Assembly (NCBI GenBank): GCA_044226195.1 | Contig: JBGAHO010000022.1 | Span: 1-64,000 of the forward strand | Direction: 5' to 3' | Length of the DNA: 64,000 nt | DNA from: RPQJ01 sp044226195 | GTDB taxonomy: Bacteria > Pseudomonadota > Gammaproteobacteria > Steroidobacterales > Steroidobacteraceae | Shown: piece by piece, positions 28,139 through 35,932 of the stretch | How positions within the stretch are numbered: position 1 is the stretch's first letter | Layout of the letters: every line of letters begins with the position of its first letter | Translations under genes and position numbers: made by a program | The notes under the pieces: model-generated | What the model saw: only the letters and a program-made list of their open reading frames with translations | Told to the model about the DNA's origin: nothing | The model's database searches: none

Positions 28139-30195
28139 GCTGTCTCCCGCTGCCGGATCAAGACGTCGACCGCGACGGCCCCGAGGCCCTGCGGTCGCAC
28201 GATGACTGGATTGACGTCGAGTTCGACGAGCGTATCGCGCCGGGCCTGTGCGTAGCGACCCACCGCGTCGATGGCGGCGACCAGCGCCGGGATGTCGCCC
28301 GCCGGCTTGCCGCGAAAGCCCTTCAGCAGGCCCGCGATCTTCAGCCGGCCGAGTGCCGCTTCGATGGCGGCCGGCGTCCACGGTGGCAGCAGCGTGACCG
28401 TGTCCTGCCACAGCTCGGCCTGCACGCCGCCCGAGCCGACCAGCAGGATCTGCCCGAACTGCGCGTCGACCGTCACGCCGACCAGCACTTCCGCGACGCC
28501 GTCGTCGATCATCTGCTCGACCAGCACCTCGGGCGACAGCGCCGCCAGCTTCTGTGCGGCGGCCGTGGCCTGTTCGGCCGTGCGCACACCGAGCACCACG
28601 CCGCCGACTTCGGTCTTGTGCTCGAGGCCGGCGACCGTGGCCTTGATGACCACGGGAAAGCCAATGTGAGTGGCCGCCGCCGCGGCCTGCGCGACGGGTG
28701 CGATACGCGCACGTGGAATGGAAAGCCCGAACGTGGCCAGGGCCTCCTTGCCGGCGCCCTCGGTGAGCGTGACGATGCCGCCGCTCGCACTGCCCGGCAG
28801 CGACAACTCGGGGCCCGGCCCGCTCGCCCAGGCTTCGCCAATGGCGCCGGCGCGGTCGAGTGCTTCGAGCGCCTCGCGCTGGCCCTGCAGCGGCACGACG
28901 CCGCCGCGCAGGCAGATCTCGCGCACGCCCTTGAAAGTGGTCTCCGGCAGCGAGGAAATGAACACGCCGCGTGGCTGCGCGTCCCGCGCAGCGGCGACGT
29001 ACTGCTCGATCACCGGAAGGAAGGTCGAGACGTCCGCGCTCGGCGGCGGGCAGTCCAGCATGAACCCCACGGCGTCGACGTCGCTGCGATAGACCTCGTC
29101 GAACAGCCGACGCAGTTCACCGTGCTTGAACCAGAGATACGTGTGGGTATCGAACGGGTTCGCGACGGTCACGCGCTCGCCGAGGATGGCCGACAGCCGC
29201 TGCCTCGCGTCGTCGGGGAAGGCGGGGAAGTTCAGCGACGTGTGGCGCGCGAGGTCGGCGGTCATCGCCATGTCGCCGCCCGAGCACCCCATCACGATCG
29301 CGCGCCGCCCGCGCAGCGGGCCGCCGCAATGCAGGACCTTGAGCGTCTCGCACAGCGTGGCGAGCGTCTCGCAGCGGGCGATGCCGGCCTGCGCGCAGAA
29401 CGCGTCGAACACCGCGTCGCTGCCGGCGAGCGCACCCGTGTGGCTGTGGGCCGTGCGGCTGGCGGCCTCGGTGCGGCCGGATTTCACCAGCGCGATCGGC
29501 TTGCCGAGGGCGCGGGCCTTGGCGACGGCGCGCGCGAACTTCGGCGCGTCCTGAATGCCTTCGAGGTACAACCCGAATGCGGTCACCCGCGGATCGTCGC
29601 TCAGGGCGTCGATCAGGTCTTCGGCCGCCAGACGCGTCTGGTTGCCGACCGTGATCAGGTAGCCGATGGGCAGCGAGCGGTCGTTGAACATCAGCGTGAG
29701 CGCGAGCGTGCCGCTCTGGCAGATGATCGCGACGCCCCGCTCGGTGGGGGCGCCGACGACCTGGTCGGGCCACAGTGCGACGCGATCGAAGAAGTTGACC
29801 ATGCCGTAGCAGTTGGGGCCGAGGAACGGCACGTGGCCCGCGCCGTCACACAGTTCGCGCGTCAGGCGCTGGCCCTCCGGCGTGCCGGTCTCGCTGAAGC
29901 CGGCGCTGAAACAGACGAAGCCGCCCGCACCCCGGCGGGCGAGGGCGGTCGCGATGGCCGGGACGTCCTGGTTGGGTGCGGCGATGAACGCCGAATCCGG
30001 TGGGCCCGGCAGGTCGTCGACCGAACGGTAGTACGTCGCTTCGGCCGTCGAGGGGCGCATCGGGTGTATGCGCCATACCTCGCCCGGATAGCCGAGGACC
30101 CGCGCGCCCTCCGCGACGGCGTCCGTCCACGCGCCCGCGCCGATCAGCGCGACCGAGCGCGGCACCAGCAGCCGTTGCAGGGGCGAGTGGCTCAA
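28135..30195 (-). CDS. ADP-forming acyl-CoA synthetase (CoA-binding plus ATP-grasp)
   Basis: This 686-residue fused alpha-beta acyl-CoA ligase of the Acd/Pat superfamily joins an organic acid to CoA with ATP. In order it has a CoA-binding Rossmann domain (SVALIGAGAW, ~1-130), succinyl-CoA-ligase-like domains (~140-450) with the phospho-His motif AHSHTGALAGSD, and an ATP-grasp domain (~475-686) with FPVVIKATVAGLEHKTEVGG. In this operon it may activate carnitine, crotonobetaine or gamma-butyrobetaine, a role filled by CaiC or a CoA-transferase in E. coli; that is inference. The TTG start at 30195 overlaps the BKACE stop by four bases and is the only start that keeps the first domain whole. Its stop overlaps the caiD start. 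Confidence 0.85.
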   Translation of the reverse strand: MSHSPLQRLLVPRSVALIGAGAWTDAVAEGARVLGYPGEVWRIHPMRPSTAEATYYRSVDDLPGPPDSAFIAAPNQDVPAIATALARRGAGGFVCFSAGFSETGTPEGQRLTRELCDGAGHVPFLGPNCYGMVNFFDRVALWPDQVVGAPTERGVAIICQSGTLALTLMFNDRSLPIGYLITVGNQTRLAAEDLIDALSDDPRVTAFGLYLEGIQDAPKFARAVAKARALGKPIALVKSGRTEAASRTAHSHTGALAGSDAVFDAFCAQAGIARCETLATLCETLKVLHCGGPLRGRRAIVMGCSGGDMAMTADLARHTSLNFPAFPDDARQRLSAILGERVTVANPFDTHTYLWFKHGELRRLFDEVYRSDVDAVGFMLDCPPPSADVSTFLPVIEQYVAAARDAQPRGVFISSLPETTFKGVREICLRGGVVPLQGQREALEALDRAGAIGEAWASGPGPELSLPGSASGGIVTLTEGAGKEALATFGLSIPRARIAPVAQAAAAATHIGFPVVIKATVAGLEHKTEVGGVVLGVRTAEQATAAAQKLAALSPEVLVEQMIDDGVAEVLVGVTVDAQFGQILLVGSGGVQAELWQDTVTLLPPWTPAAIEAALGRLKIAGLLKGFRGKPAGDIPALVAAIDAVGRYAQARRDTLVELDVNPVIVRPQGLGAVAVDVLIRQRETA

Positions 30196-31091
30196 CGCAG
30201 CTTCAGGCGGTCGCGGGTCTCGGCCGGCGTCAGCACGCGCGCGCCCATCGCCTCGATGATCGTGCGGGCCTTCTCGACCAGCTGCGCATTGGAGGCGTAG
30301 ACGCCCTTGCTGAGGTAGAGGTTGTCCTCGAGGCCGACGCGCACGTTGCCGCCGTTCAGGATCGACTGGGCGACCCACGGCATCTGCAGGCGGCTGATCG
30401 CGAACGAGCTCCAGATGCTGTCGGGCGGCAGGGCGTTCACCATCGCGAGCAGGTGGCCCGTGTCGGCCGGCACGCCGTAGGGAATGCCCATGCAGAGCTG
30501 GATCAGCGTCGGCTTGTCGAGCAGGCCTTCCTTGACCATCTGCTTCACGAACCAGAGGTTGCCGGTGTCGAACACCTCGAGCTCGGGCTTCACGCCGAGG
30601 TCGCGCGCGATCTTCGCGCCCTCGCGCAGGTAGTTGGGCGTCGAGACATACGCGCGGTTGGCGTCGCCGAAATTGAGGCTGCCGCAGTCGAGCGTGCAGA
30701 TGTCGGGGCGGTAGAGCCCTTCCTGGCACAGGTCGATGACGTGCTTCATGCGCTCGGCCTGCGTCACGAAGTCGCTGCCGGGAGCCGGCGTGTCCTTCAG
30801 GCCCTCGTTGCCGATGACGATGTAGCCACCCATGCCGCAGGTGAGGTTGACGATGACGTCGACCTTGCTCTCGCGGATGCACTTCACCACCTCGCGGTAG
30901 TGCTTCGTCTCCATGCTGAAGGCACCCGTCTCGGGCTCGCGCACATGGATGTGCACGATGGCGGCGCCAGCCTGCGCCGCGGCAATGGCCGAGTCCGCGA
31001 TCTGGCGCGGGGTGATCGGGCAGTGCGGGCTCTTGGCGACCTTGGTGTCGTCGCCGGTGACGGCGCACGTGATGAAGACTTCCGGATTCAC
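30192..31091 (-). CDS. BKACE-family beta-keto acid cleavage enzyme, probably for dehydrocarnitine
   Basis: This 299-residue TIM-barrel metalloenzyme is of the former DUF849 family. These enzymes condense a beta-keto acid with acetyl-CoA and split it into acetoacetate and a new CoA ester. With 3-dehydrocarnitine this gives betainyl-CoA plus acetoacetate. Visible features are the metal-binding H47-I-H49 with E52 in VHIHVREPETG, the usual N-terminal FITCAVTG and a C-terminal VRVGLEDNLYLSKG. The carnitine dehydrogenase-thioesterase at 24055 would supply the substrate and use the product, so dehydrocarnitine is the best-supported choice among known BKACE substrates. The start is GTG at 31091. It leads a three-gene operon with four-base overlaps, under an operator matching that of the dehydrogenase operon. 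Confidence 0.88.
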   Translation of the reverse strand: MNPEVFITCAVTGDDTKVAKSPHCPITPRQIADSAIAAAQAGAAIVHIHVREPETGAFSMETKHYREVVKCIRESKVDVIVNLTCGMGGYIVIGNEGLKDTPAPGSDFVTQAERMKHVIDLCQEGLYRPDICTLDCGSLNFGDANRAYVSTPNYLREGAKIARDLGVKPELEVFDTGNLWFVKQMVKEGLLDKPTLIQLCMGIPYGVPADTGHLLAMVNALPPDSIWSSFAISRLQMPWVAQSILNGGNVRVGLEDNLYLSKGVYASNAQLVEKARTIIEAMGARVLTPAETRDRLKLR

Positions 31092-31138
31092 GGTGGGTTC
31101 CCCTGGTTGCTGCGCACGGCGCCGGGCACGGACTTTAT

Positions 31139-31158
31139 ATTATCACGGTGATGATAAT
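31139..31158 (-). promoter_or_regulatory. Palindromic operator and -10 region of the BKACE operon
   Basis: ATTATCA (31139-31145) and TGATAAT (31152-31158) form a perfect seven-base inverted repeat with a six-base spacer. Read on the minus strand it gives TTATCATCACCGTGATAA, matching the carnitine dehydrogenase operator at 23979-23996 in 15 of 18 positions. The A+T-rich DNA around it (GATAATATAAAG on the minus strand) also supplies a -10, so a bound repressor would block transcription. It lies about 48 bases before the GTG at 31091. Confidence 0.6.
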
Positions 31159-31270
31159 TAAAGACCGCCCCGGTGGGTGCCGGGACGTCGCCGGGCGCAC
31201 GGACGGCACCTGCGGCCTCCGGCCTGACGTGCGCTGCGCCGCCGCAAAATCCGGGATGCCGCCAACCGTG

Positions 31271-31279
31271 TGCCAGAGT
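31271..31279 (+). promoter_or_regulatory. Extended -10-like element TGCCAGAGT before the TIR pseudogene
   Basis: TGCCAGAGT followed by CGGC is a one-base variant of the TGCTAGAGT element found before the binding-protein and glpT genes. It lies 27 bases before the TTG start of the broken TIR gene, so the promoter appears to have outlived the reading frame. Confidence 0.35.
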
Positions 31280-31306
31280 CGGCAAAAAAGAGGCAAGGAG
31301 CGGCCG

Positions 31307-31765
31307 TTGGCGGACATCTTCGTCTCCTACTCCCGGCAGGACAAAGGCCGCGTGGCCCCCGTGGTGGCCGCGCTGGAATCGGTCGGCTGGACGATCTGGT
31401 AGGACCCGGAGATCACCCCCGGCGAGGAGTTCGACGCGCTGATCTCGCGTGAACTCGAGGCCGCGCGCACCGTCGTCGGCCTGCTGGTGACGCTCGGCGA
31501 GAAGGATCGCGCCCGCGAGTGGGTGCTGCGCGGCCACCTGCTCGACCCGGGCAACCTCATCATGCTGTACAACTTCGCCTGCGCGATGGTGCAGCTCGGC
31601 GACACGGACACGGCGTTCGAACTGCTGCCGGGCTTCATGGCGCAGATGCACGCCGGCCTGTTGCGCTGGCTGGAGTCGGACTCGGACTTCGACCCGATCC
31701 GCGGGGATCCGCGCTTCGTGACCCTGCTCACCGACGTGCGGCGACGCCTCGACGTCGCTGCCTGA
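31307..31765 (+). pseudogene. Broken TIR-TPR gene: nonsense codon and internal deletion
   Basis: The frame opens at a TTG (31307, AAGGAG upstream) with a clear TIR domain start, ADIFVSYSRQDKGRVAPVV, then reaches GWTIW followed by TAG at 31400-31402. Intact TIR proteins usually read W-W-D here, so the TAG is most simply a TGG-to-TAG mutation. The same frame then continues DPEITPGEEFDALISRELEAARTVVGLLV and jumps directly into the end of a TPR region (LGEKDRAREWVLRGHLLDPG, LYNFACAMVQLGDTDTAFELL), closing at 31765. The rest of the TIR domain and the middle of the protein are missing. Full-length relatives are TIR proteins with a long cyclase- or TPR-type C-terminus. The two lesions make it non-functional as one protein; a 92-residue TPR fragment from 31487 could still be made. 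Confidence 0.8.
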
Positions 31766-31825
31766 GCCGACGCCCGGCCCGCTGCATTAGGATGGGCCGT
31801 CCGTGGCGAACGCGGAGGCCGACCG

Positions 31826-33046
31826 ATGCGGGGGACGTCGTGGCGACCAACGAGCCGGGGGGTTCGCCTTGCGGCTGTTCTGGCAGCCCTGACGCTGGCG
31901 GGCTGCACGACTTCGTCGGGCCTGTGGGCGCCCTCGTTCGACGTGCCGGAGTTCCGCCATGCGACCCGGTCGGCCGCGCCCGAGACGCCGCGGGCCGACG
32001 ACTTCCTCGCCATCGACGACGCGATGCGCACCTACGCGCGTGACGTGCTGGCGCCGATCCCGAACCCGCGCGAGCGCGTGCGCCGGCTCGCCAGCGACCT
32101 GATCGCGCCGCACAGCCCGTACGCCATCCGCTACTCCGAGGCGCGCACGCTGACGGCCAGCGAGGTGTTCCGGCTGCGGGAGGGCAACTGCCTGTCGTTC
32201 ACCGCGCTGGTGGTGCAGCTCGCCCGCCTGAGCGGGCTCGAGGCGCATTTCCAGGACGTGCCGGTGCTGCCGCAATGGCACGTCGAGGGCGGCACGTTCG
32301 TCGTCGAGCGGCACGTCGATGCGGTGATGCCGCTCGGGGCGCTGGACGGCATCGTCGATTTCCGCCCGCCCACTGCGGCCACGTACACGCGCGCCACGGT
32401 CGTGAGCGATGCCAACGCGACGGCCCAATACCTCGGCAATCTCGGCGTGGAGCGTTTCACCGCCGGCGACCTCGAGGGAGCGTACTGGCTGTACCGGCGC
32501 GGACTCGAGATCGACCGGCGGGCGGCCACGCTGTGGCTGAACCTCGGCGTCGTGTTCGCGCGCTCGGGCCAGCTGGCCGACGCCGAGCGCGCCTACCGCA
32601 CGGCGTTGTCGATCACGCCTGGCGACCTGTCGGGGCTCAACAACCTCGCGCTGCTCCTCGAGCAGCAGGGCGACGCGGACGGTGCGGCACGCCTGCACGC
32701 GCGCGTGGAGCGCTACCGGCTGCGCAATCCCTACTACCTGTACTGGCAGGGCGAGCGGGCGCTGCAGTCGGGCGACCCGGCGGCGGCTACCGGCTGGTAT
32801 GCACGCGCGGCGGCACGCCTGCCGAAGGAAGCGGACTTCCAGTTTGCCCTCGCGCGCAGCCACCTCGCCGCCGGGCAAGAGACCGACGCGCGCCGCAGCC
32901 TGCAGGCCGCCCTGGATCTCGCCCAGACCGATGCCATCCGCGCGCGCTATCGCGTCGAGTTCGCGGTGCTGGCCGGCGATCCGGTGCCGGAAGACGATGC
33001 GACGTTCATCCTCATGCCGCACCTGCCGACGGACCACCGTCACTGA
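31826..33046 (+). CDS. TPR lipoprotein with transglutaminase-like N-terminal domain
   Basis: This 406-residue envelope lipoprotein has a signal with lipobox LAGC (Cys ~29). Residues ~55-190 look like a transglutaminase-like (papain-fold) domain: GNCLSFTALVVQLARLSGLE holds the candidate nucleophile Cys, and WHVEGGTFVVERHVDAVMP supplies His residues. TPR repeats follow (~200-390): YLGNLGVERFTAGDLEGAY, LWLNLGVVFARSGQLADAE, LNNLALLLEQQGDADGA. Such proteins probably scaffold envelope complexes; no specific role can be given. The ATG at 31826 lies 60 bases past the TIR pseudogene, with a possible -10 (TAGGAT, 31788-31793) between them. It is followed by the MttB-type gene after 72 bases. Confidence 0.78.
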   Translation: MRGTSWRPTSRGVRLAAVLAALTLAGCTTSSGLWAPSFDVPEFRHATRSAAPETPRADDFLAIDDAMRTYARDVLAPIPNPRERVRRLASDLIAPHSPYAIRYSEARTLTASEVFRLREGNCLSFTALVVQLARLSGLEAHFQDVPVLPQWHVEGGTFVVERHVDAVMPLGALDGIVDFRPPTAATYTRATVVSDANATAQYLGNLGVERFTAGDLEGAYWLYRRGLEIDRRAATLWLNLGVVFARSGQLADAERAYRTALSITPGDLSGLNNLALLLEQQGDADGAARLHARVERYRLRNPYYLYWQGERALQSGDPAAATGWYARAAARLPKEADFQFALARSHLAAGQETDARRSLQAALDLAQTDAIRARYRVEFAVLAGDPVPEDDATFILMPHLPTDHRH

Positions 33047-33118
33047 GGCGGGCGCCCCATTGTCCGGCTGCAGCGGGGCGTCCATGATGCGCGCTGCCCC
33101 ACGGAGTCCATCGAGCCC

Positions 33119-34669
33119 ATGAGCGAACACCTGCCGCCCAGTCGTCGCCGCGGACCGGCTCGCGCGCCGCGCGCGACGGGCCCGTCGCTGGCGCCGCTGC
33201 CGCGGCTCGAGGTGCCGTGGTCGCCGCTCGAGGTGCTCACGGCCGAGCAGGTCGAGCGCATCCTCGTCGCGGCGTATCGGGTCCTCGAGGAAGCCGGCCT
33301 CGAGATCCGCAGCGCCGCGGCGCGGGACCTCTATCGCCGGGCCGGCGCGAGTGTCGACGACGAAGCCCAGCTCGTGCGGATCGGGCGCGACATCGTCGAG
33401 GCGCAACTCACGCACGCGCCGGCGCAGTTCGTGCTGCACGCGCGCAACGCCGCGCGGCACCTGCACGTCGGCGGGCGGGTCGTGAACTTCGGGCCGGTGA
33501 ATGGCGCGCCCAACGCGAGCGACGCCGAGCGCGGTCGTCGCTACGGCGATCTCGCGGCATTTCGCGACATCCTCAAGCTCACGCACACGCTCGGCGTGCT
33601 GCACTGGCAGGGCGGCATCGTGGTCGAGCCGGTCGACGTGCCGGTCGCGGTGCGACACCTCGCGGCGTACCGCGCGCACATCGAATGCGCGGAGACCGTC
33701 TGGGCCGCGCGCGGCGTCGGCGGCGTGCAGGCCGAGGACGCGCTCGCGCTGTCGGCCATCGAGCACGGCTGCTCGATCGACGATCTCGCGGCGCGCCCGA
33801 CGCTGATGACGGTCACCAACGTCAATTCACCGCGGCGCGTCGACGAGGAGATCCTCGACAACATCCTCGTGCTCGCGCGCGCGGGGCAGTGCGTGGTCAT
33901 CACGCCGTTCACGCTGATGGGCGCCATGGCACCGGTCACGCTGGCGGGCGCGCTGGTGCAGCAGACGGCCGAGGCGCTCGCGATCGTCACGCTGTGCCAG
34001 CTCGCGCGGCCGGGCGCGCCGTGCGTCATGGGCGGCTTCACCTCCAACGTCGACATGCGCACGGGCTCGCCAGCCTTCGGCACGCCCGAGTACGTGCACG
34101 CGGCGATCGCGACCGCGCAGATCGGCCGGCGCCTGCGCCTGCCGGTGCGTACGAGCGCGGTCAACGCCGCGCCGACGGTCGACGCGCAATCGACCTACGA
34201 GACGGCCTTTGCGCTGCAGGCCGCGATCCTGAGCCACAGCCATCTCATCAACCATGCCGCCGGCTGGCTCGAAGGCGGGCTGGTGGCCTCGCTCGAGAAG
34301 ATCGTGGTGGACGCCGAGTTGCTGCGGAACTGGGCCGAGATCCTCCGGCGCATCGAGTTCAGCGACGACGACCTCGCGGTCGACGCGATCCGGCAGGTGC
34401 CGCCCGGTGGGCACTTCTTCGGCGCGGCGCACACGCTCGAGCGCTACGAGAAGGCGTTCTACCGGCCGCTGCTCTCGGACTGGTCCAACCACGAGAACTG
34501 GCTCGAAGCCGGTGGCAAGGACGCGACGCGGCGGGCCACGGAGATCTGGAAGCGGCTGCTCGAGCAGTACGTGCCGCCGCCGCTCGATCCCGCGGTGAAG
34601 GAAGCGGTGGATGCCTACGTCGCCCGGCGTTCGGCCGAGCTCGGTTCACCCCTGCCCGCCGGAGCGTGA
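33119..34669 (+). CDS. MttB-superfamily (non-pyrrolysine) trimethylamine methyltransferase homologue
   Basis: This 516-residue member of the trimethylamine:corrinoid methyltransferase superfamily has no in-frame amber codon, so it is a non-pyrrolysine form. Characterised non-pyrrolysine members move a methyl group from glycine betaine, carnitine or proline betaine to a corrinoid protein. Features include the N-terminal VLTAEQVERILVAAYRVLEE, a TIM-barrel with MTVTNVNSPRRVDEEIL and ITPFTLMGAMAPVTLAGALV, and LINHAAGWLEGGLVASLEK near the end. Betaine or carnitine would suit the surroundings. No corrinoid protein (MtbC type) or its reactivator is in the window. It ends 2 bases before the PhnD-like gene, so the two are one operon. 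A second, distant homologue lies at 58512. Confidence 0.85.
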   Translation: MSEHLPPSRRRGPARAPRATGPSLAPLPRLEVPWSPLEVLTAEQVERILVAAYRVLEEAGLEIRSAAARDLYRRAGASVDDEAQLVRIGRDIVEAQLTHAPAQFVLHARNAARHLHVGGRVVNFGPVNGAPNASDAERGRRYGDLAAFRDILKLTHTLGVLHWQGGIVVEPVDVPVAVRHLAAYRAHIECAETVWAARGVGGVQAEDALALSAIEHGCSIDDLAARPTLMTVTNVNSPRRVDEEILDNILVLARAGQCVVITPFTLMGAMAPVTLAGALVQQTAEALAIVTLCQLARPGAPCVMGGFTSNVDMRTGSPAFGTPEYVHAAIATAQIGRRLRLPVRTSAVNAAPTVDAQSTYETAFALQAAILSHSHLINHAAGWLEGGLVASLEKIVVDAELLRNWAEILRRIEFSDDDLAVDAIRQVPPGGHFFGAAHTLERYEKAFYRPLLSDWSNHENWLEAGGKDATRRATEIWKRLLEQYVPPPLDPAVKEAVDAYVARRSAELGSPLPAGA

Positions 34670-34671
34670 CC

Positions 34672-35487
34672 ATGGCGCGCGCGATCATGAACGCCCGCAT
34701 GTACTCGGTGACACCGGGGGTCGAGGCGCTCTGGCGCGAACTGCTGGATCACGTCACGACCGAGGCCGGCGTCGCGCTCGACTACCTGCCGTACCCGGCG
34801 CCCCAACCGCTCGAGAAGCTGTGGAACCGCGACGATCTCGGGTGCGTGTTCATGTGCGGCTACCCGATCGCGCTGCAGCTCGCGCCGGTGGTGCCGATCG
34901 CCGCGCCCATTCCGCGGGCCACGTGGGCGGCGGGTCGCGCCGTATACCGCACGGACCTGATCGTGCGGGAGGACGCGACGTACCGTACGCTCGAAGACAC
35001 GTTCGGCGGCCGCGCCGGCTGGACCGTGGAGCACTCGCACTCGGGCTTCAATGCCTTCCGGCATCACCTCCTCGGGTACCGCACGGCGGCCCGGCCGACC
35101 CTGTACGGCGAGATGGTCGGTCACCTCGTGACGGCGCGCGCCATCCTCGACTTCGTGCGCGAGGGCCGCATCGACATCGGTCCGCTCGATGCCTACTGGC
35201 ACCTGCTGATCGCGAGGCACCAGCCGTCGCTGGTGGAGGGCGTGCGGGTGCTCGCCTCGACCGACGTTGCGCCGGCCCCGGCGTTCGTCGCCTCCCGGCA
35301 GGCCTCGCCGCGCGACGTGGCGGCGTTGCGGGACGCTTTCGCGCATGCGGCGCAACGGCCGTGGTTCGCCGTGCTGGCCGATGCACTCCTGATCGACGGC
35401 TTCGCCGCGGTCGACGCCACGAGTTTCGCGCAGACGCTCGACTGGGATCGGGCGGCCAGGGCGGCGGGCTATCCGGTGCCGGCCTGA
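34672..35487 (+). CDS. Signal-less PhnD-like substrate-binding-fold protein
   Basis: This 271-residue protein resembles phosphate/phosphonate (PhnD/SsuA-type) solute-binding proteins: IMNARMYSVTPGVEALWREL at the start, then GCVFMCGYPIALQLAPVVPI, the hinge-region EHSHSGFNAFRHHLL and IDIGPLDAYWHLLI. It has no signal peptide and no lipobox, and no ABC transporter is adjacent. It may therefore act in the cytoplasm, perhaps as a ligand-binding or metabolic partner of the MttB-type enzyme whose stop lies 2 bases upstream. The ATG at 34672 follows directly. The exact role is unknown. An unrecognised upstream start that would restore a signal peptide is excluded by the overlapping gene. Confidence 0.72.
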   Translation: MARAIMNARMYSVTPGVEALWRELLDHVTTEAGVALDYLPYPAPQPLEKLWNRDDLGCVFMCGYPIALQLAPVVPIAAPIPRATWAAGRAVYRTDLIVREDATYRTLEDTFGGRAGWTVEHSHSGFNAFRHHLLGYRTAARPTLYGEMVGHLVTARAILDFVREGRIDIGPLDAYWHLLIARHQPSLVEGVRVLASTDVAPAPAFVASRQASPRDVAALRDAFAHAAQRPWFAVLADALLIDGFAAVDATSFAQTLDWDRAARAAGYPVPA

Positions 35488-35530
35488 CGGCCGCGCCGGA
35501 TCGATTCGACGCATTCGAAGGAGAGCAGAC

Positions 35531-35932
35531 GTGAAGAGTGGATCCTGCCTGTGCGGCGCAGTGCGGTTCACCGTCCAGGGCGAGCTGAAGCCGCCCGATG
35601 CCTGTCATTGCGTGCAGTGCCGGAAGTTCTCCGGCCACTACGGCGTCGGCACCGACGTGCCGCGCAGCGCGGTGACGATCGAAGGGGCCGACCACATATC
35701 GTGGTACCACTCGTCGGCCAAGGTGCGCCGCGGCTTCTGCAGGACCTGTGGCTGCTCGATGTTCTTCGACCCGCCCGCCAAGGACTGGATCGGCATCTCG
35801 ATGGGCGCGTTCGACGGGCCGACCGGCACGCACACGGAACTGCACATCTTCACGGCGGAGAAGGGCGACTACTACGAGATCACCGACGGGCTGCCGCAGT
35901 ACGCGACGATCCCGCAGCATCCGCCGGGCTAG
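35531..35932 (+). CDS. GFA-family (glutathione-dependent formaldehyde-activating-like) zinc protein
   Basis: This 133-residue protein has the full GFA/CENP-V zinc-binding pattern: C6-L-C8-G, C25-H-C27-x2-C30, and C70-x2-C73-x-C75. Two zinc ions are expected. The family includes an enzyme proposed to help glutathione react with formaldehyde, though many members are uncharacterised. In a region full of demethylases that would release formaldehyde, a detoxifying role is a reasonable inference and no more. The start is GTG at 35531, preceded by GGAGAG. It follows the PhnD-like gene by 43 bases. Its TAG stop shares the four-base palindrome CTAG with the stop of the convergent desaturase. Confidence 0.83.
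   Translation: MKSGSCLCGAVRFTVQGELKPPDACHCVQCRKFSGHYGVGTDVPRSAVTIEGADHISWYHSSAKVRRGFCRTCGCSMFFDPPAKDWIGISMGAFDGPTGTHTELHIFTAEKGDYYEITDGLPQYATIPQHPPG

Noticed and set aside
33119..34669. Pyrrolysine-containing true trimethylamine methyltransferase.
   Set aside because: The gene has no in-frame TAG, and nothing in the window encodes pyrrolysine machinery.
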